This document shows, piece after piece, positions 61,069-64,000 of a stretch of 64,000 bases of DNA (position 1 is the first letter of the stretch; each line of letters begins with the position of its first letter). Location of the stretch: contig CM028922.1 of the NCBI GenBank assembly GCA_016801845.1, forward strand, positions 3,527,501 through 3,591,500. The letters run 5' to 3'. Both the position numbers and the translations under genes were made by a program. This DNA comes from Polydactylus sextarius (taxonomy: Eukaryota; Chordata; Actinopteri; Polynemidae). Below the pieces are notes generated by a model. The model saw only the letters and a program-made list of their open reading frames with translations. It searched no databases and had not been told where the DNA came from.

Positions 61069-62678
61069 TGTATCTGTTACATTCATTTGTCATGCTTCAT
61101 TATACTTCCTGTTGAGCCTTTTTGAATGTGTCTCTATACAGACACAATCATCGTAAACTAAAAAGACACAAGAGTTTAACAATTAGACTCCAGCGAGATA
61201 ACAGAGTCAATATTCACAATAAAATAGGTTGTGATCACTGTGAACACAAACACATTTTACAAATGGCTTCAATCAGAAAGAAGCTGGGGGTTTTCACACG
61301 TTCTCACCATGTCTTTCACGCCACACACAGACACACATGTGGGGCTGTAATGGGGTGGGGGTGTTGGGGAGGGGACTGTGTCTCTAATCTTAGACGTGCA
61401 GCACTTAGACATCCTCTGCTGCAGTGTCTACAGATAAAGCATATTCTTGGTTTTTATGAGCTTGTGGTTCCCCACTACTGGGATAAAAAAAAACAAATGC
61501 TACGTTTATAGTATCTTTACCAACACACTCACCATGAGAAAAGGAAAAAAAAGCAACAGAGAACGTGACAGAGACAATCCCTCAGTGTTATGTTATTTAA
61601 AAGCTGTATTTGTTAGTGTTTGTCTTGTTAATAACCACTGATGCAAAATAACTGTATTGACAAGCTAAGGGTTCTGACAGGTCATAGCAATTATCTTCCA
61701 TCACAGTGCCCTGCTCTCATATCTGTCAGGATTTCAAGTACTTTGTAGTCTTCATGCCTGCAGCCACAAGCCCACATACAGCACACAGCTCAATCTGTTT
61801 ATCCTCCTTCTCTATTAAATATTATCTTCTCAAAAACAGATTATAGAACAGATTAATATGTAATATTTTTGAATACACCGCTGGGAGCAACTGCACACAA
61901 GTTTCACTACTGCATACTTTTTTTTCACTCGAGTCATTTAACATTATGTGCAACTTAAAAACAGGAACTTCAACACTCTCAAGTCAAGCCCATGAAATCA
62001 CCCTGAAATAAAAGTTCTCCTTTGTCATTTTGAAACTGACTCTTCTTGAAACGCCTCTCTGTCCGTTTTAAGAGTTTGGCAATAAGTTAATTTATTTGAA
62101 TTGGATTCCTTTTCCTTGTGCTCACACTGGTTACATATTTTATGGAGTTGTTTGTGGTAAACATTGTAGGTTTGAAGACGTCACTCTTAGTGACATATCA
62201 GCTCAGTGAAGCTGTGATATGTTTGATAAACTAATATTAACGGCAGAGTAATTGGAGGAATATTAACTGCGGGTCTAATAAAATATGAAGCATCAAAAGA
62301 AGTCTTCCAACAATGACGGTCAGAAAGTAAGAAAAGAGCTCGCGATACTCACATCCCTTTGTTTCCGTATGTATTGTAGAATTCCATGTGATTACAGGCT
62401 TGAATCCAGCCGATGGTCCATGTTTCGTGGAGGGCTACCGGCGGCACCAGGACCTGGGCATGAGCTCGAAAGTGCGGAGTCCTGTAGCGCAGGACCACGT
62501 TGTTTGACTCGTCGATGCTGGTTGGGTTGGAATCGATGCAAGTGTTCACCTCCAGGACGATGATACTGTCTCGGAAACTCTTGGGCTTACACCTGATACT
62601 CTGGATACAGCCCATTGCATTAAACAGCAACACAATCCACAACAACGTCCAGAGGTCTGGAGGAGAAGAAAGACGCAT
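57436..62678 (-). CDS. fam78a: FAM78A-like protein (two visible coding exons)
   Basis: Member of the FAM78 family, a small conserved vertebrate family of unknown biochemical function. Exon 2 (57961 down to 57436) and exon 1 (down to 62353) join in phase within ATG (GGGAT|G), giving YGNKGMSSWELPDLRDG. Signatures shared with recalled family members: VLRYRTPHFRAHAQVLVPP, ETWTIGWIQACNHMEFYN, ISDSDGVNYPWYGNTTET, SMNDNFYPSVTW, RDQSFTTWLVA, EPIPPNAMVKPNANDAQV, LMWRPK and the terminal VVIPPKY. Starting at 62678 the protein has 283 residues, the length I recall for human FAM78A, with a hydrophobic N-terminus (LWTLLWIVLLFNA). Starting at 62615 it has 262 residues and begins MGCIQS, the length and start of FAM78B. 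FAM78A is preferred because of the upstream hydrophobic segment and the nup214 neighbour. The intron (57962-62352) holds a Tc1 remnant. Confidence 0.93.
59590..60230 (+). pseudogene. decayed Tc1/mariner transposase remnant in the fam78a intron
   Basis: On the strand opposite fam78a. From 59598 the frame reads KSKSLPEDLNPKLVKR and then SISRHFNVPV and TVANLPGHG, matching the N-terminal helix-turn-helix region of Tc1-like transposases. A stop replaces the next residues at about 59760. Downstream, out of frame with this, come segments like RKPRRTLLLT (about 59915) and SFWENV (about 59968), and near 60170 GTAAGAAACTTATTGATTGTTACAGGAAG resembles the C-terminal LIDGYRKR region. At least two frame changes and several stops make it non-functional. 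Confidence 0.82.
60998..61067. repeat. (TA)n(TG)n compound microsatellite
   Basis: About 14 TA units followed by about 20 TG units, in the fam78a intron. Confidence 0.95.
62353..62678 (-). CDS. fam78a: fam78a coding exon 1 (N-terminal part)
   Basis: The donor is GGGAT|GTGAGT (62353/62352). The exon encodes MGCIQSIRCKPKSF through YGNKGM from the ATG at 62615. An upstream in-frame ATG at 62678 adds 21 residues with a hydrophobic run. A pyrimidine-rich CTTCTCCTCCAG acceptor-like site ends at about 62661, so the exon may really begin there, with the extra N-terminal residues supplied by an upstream exon or absent. The ATG at 62615 has a good context (G at -3, G at +4). Confidence 0.85.
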
Positions 62679-64000
62679 GGAAACAGCAAGAAAATCACCA
62701 CAGTTGGATCCTCATGTTTAAAAAAGAGTATTTAACCAGGATTTAAAAAATGTTTATTTATAGCAAAAAGCCATGCATCTCTGATCCAAAACTATTTTCA
62801 GAAAAGCAGAAAAAGAAGATGGTTTAAGAAAAGTCTTCGTATCGGTAGAGTGCATGCTTTTCTTTCCGGTGCGTAAAACGCAACTTCAAACAAGCGCAGG
62901 TGCAGTTAACTTTCCTTATCCGTGCATTATTGATGTTTTCATGCTGCCATGTGCATTATCACAAAAAAGACTTGACCTTCTGGCAAAGTGCATCCACTGG
63001 AAAGGTGCGCGTGAGAGGTTCAGGTTAATTACTAGTTAAATAATTAACAAATACTTCTAATGTTACATCTTGGCGTCGTGTTCCTGGACTACCGTCTAAT
63101 ACGTGAAGCTTTATGTGCAGCTGCTGATAAATACAGATCATATTTTATGGAGGAAAATGTTAAGCCGAAAAGATATAAATGACAAATGGCAAATCCATTT
63201 AATCCGCAATAGCTTCGTAATAAAAAAAAAAAAAAAGTGTAATTTAACGATTTGAAAGCGTCAATGTAACATTTGCGGATTAAGCGGTGCAACAGCATGA
63301 ATTGTGGGTCTATTTTTAACCGACAAAAACAACATGCAAAAAAACAAAAAACAAAAGAAGTCTACCTATAAAACAGTCCACTGGAAAGTATCCAGTGTCT
63401 TCAGGAGGGTGAAATCCTGGAGAAATTCAGAGTGAACGTTGGCTTCACACAGTTCTTCGGTCAGAGGTAATTCCTTTATCTCCTTCACACCCGCTCCCGT
63501 TATTTCAACTCTCTCTCTCCCCTCCACACACACACACAAACGCGCAAACACACACATCCACAACCAAGCAAACCTCTATTGCTACAAATTAATTCACCGT
63601 CCCACACACAGAGAGGTAGCATTTCCACCAAAATCTAATCGAGTTTGAGACAGAGCGCCGCAACATCCAGAGGACACAACCGGGTCAACTTTAACACCCA
63701 TATTTCACCGGATCCGCTCTCCTTCTTCTTTTTTTGTTTTTGAAAAAAAACATAAAGAAAAATTTAAAAATAAATAAATAAACATAACGCCTCTGGAAGG
63801 GGAGAATGTCCAGCTGTCACATAGTTCGGTGTCTCCAGTGTTGAGATGCAGTTCAGTCTAAATTCCTGCACAAGCTGTCATTTCTCCGAGCTCGTCCCAT
63901 CGCCGCCACGGCAGGTTCACCCCGGCTACGCATTGGTCTATTTCAGCTGCCTTGAGGGGGGGAAGCGGCTCTATAAGTATCTTTATAAGACGACACTTCC
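62679..64000 (-). promoter_or_regulatory. fam78a: fam78a upstream region, possible 5' exon and promoter
   Basis: No further coding exon could be proved. On the minus strand a donor-like TATAG|GTAGAC lies at about 63366, so a non-coding 5' exon upstream of it could splice to the acceptor at about 62661. The far end (63880-63970) is GC-richer with CpGs. A TATAAA on the minus strand (63987-63982) and an inverted CCAAT (minus strand GACCAATGCG, about 63930-63939) are near the edge, but the CCAAT would lie downstream of the TATA, so neither is assigned with confidence. A CA-rich stretch lies at about 63525-63560. Confidence 0.35.

Overview
The window looks like nuclear DNA of a ray-finned (teleost) fish. 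Genes are split by many GT-AG introns. The three proteins recognised are vertebrate-specific families or orthologues. Short CA, TA and ATT microsatellites and long A/T homopolymers are frequent. Two decayed Tc1/mariner remnants of the kind common in fish sit in introns. All family comparisons are from memory; no search was run.

Layout. (1) 1-2466: 5' flank and probable 5' UTR exon of nacc2, ending in a good splice donor at 1310|1311, followed by an intron. (2) 2467-7922, plus strand: nacc2, a BTB and BEN domain transcriptional regulator in six coding exons. The last exon has an apparent one-base frameshift at a C-run (7602-7606), which ends the literal reading at 7635 while the family-like C-terminus continues in another frame to 7922. 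(3) 7923 to about 14440: nacc2 3' UTR and intergenic DNA, with several microsatellites and a near-perfect 25-bp palindrome. (4) 14440-14646: probable nup214 promoter. (5) 14647-44149, plus strand: nup214, the cytoplasmic FG nucleoporin. Its 35 coding exons sum to 5967 bases, an exact multiple of three, giving 1988 residues. The last exon carries only 36 coding bases after the split codon is completed, and ends the protein in WRS. (6) 44150 to about 53040: nup214 3' UTR and intergenic DNA with no recognisable gene. (7) about 53040-57435: probable 3' UTR of fam78a. (8) 57436-62678, minus strand: fam78a in two coding exons separated by a 4.4-kb intron that holds a dead Tc1 element. (9) 62679-64000: fam78a 5' region, holding either an upstream 5' exon or the promoter.

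How the genes relate. They are neighbours but not an operon or pathway. Nup214 is a structural and transport component of the nuclear pore (mRNA export through Dbp5/DDX19, CRM1 docking). NACC2 is a nuclear transcriptional repressor. FAM78A has no established function. nup214 and fam78a converge tail to tail, as I recall they do on human 9q34. NACC2 is also on human 9q34 but further away, so the nacc2-nup214 adjacency is a fish rearrangement of the same ancestral block or a human break.

I found no RNA gene, CRISPR array, bacterial-type operon or evidence of an undescribed system. The most useful observations are the nacc2 frameshift, the alternative fam78a N-termini, the tiny last nup214 exon with a decoy acceptor upstream, and the decayed Tc1 elements.
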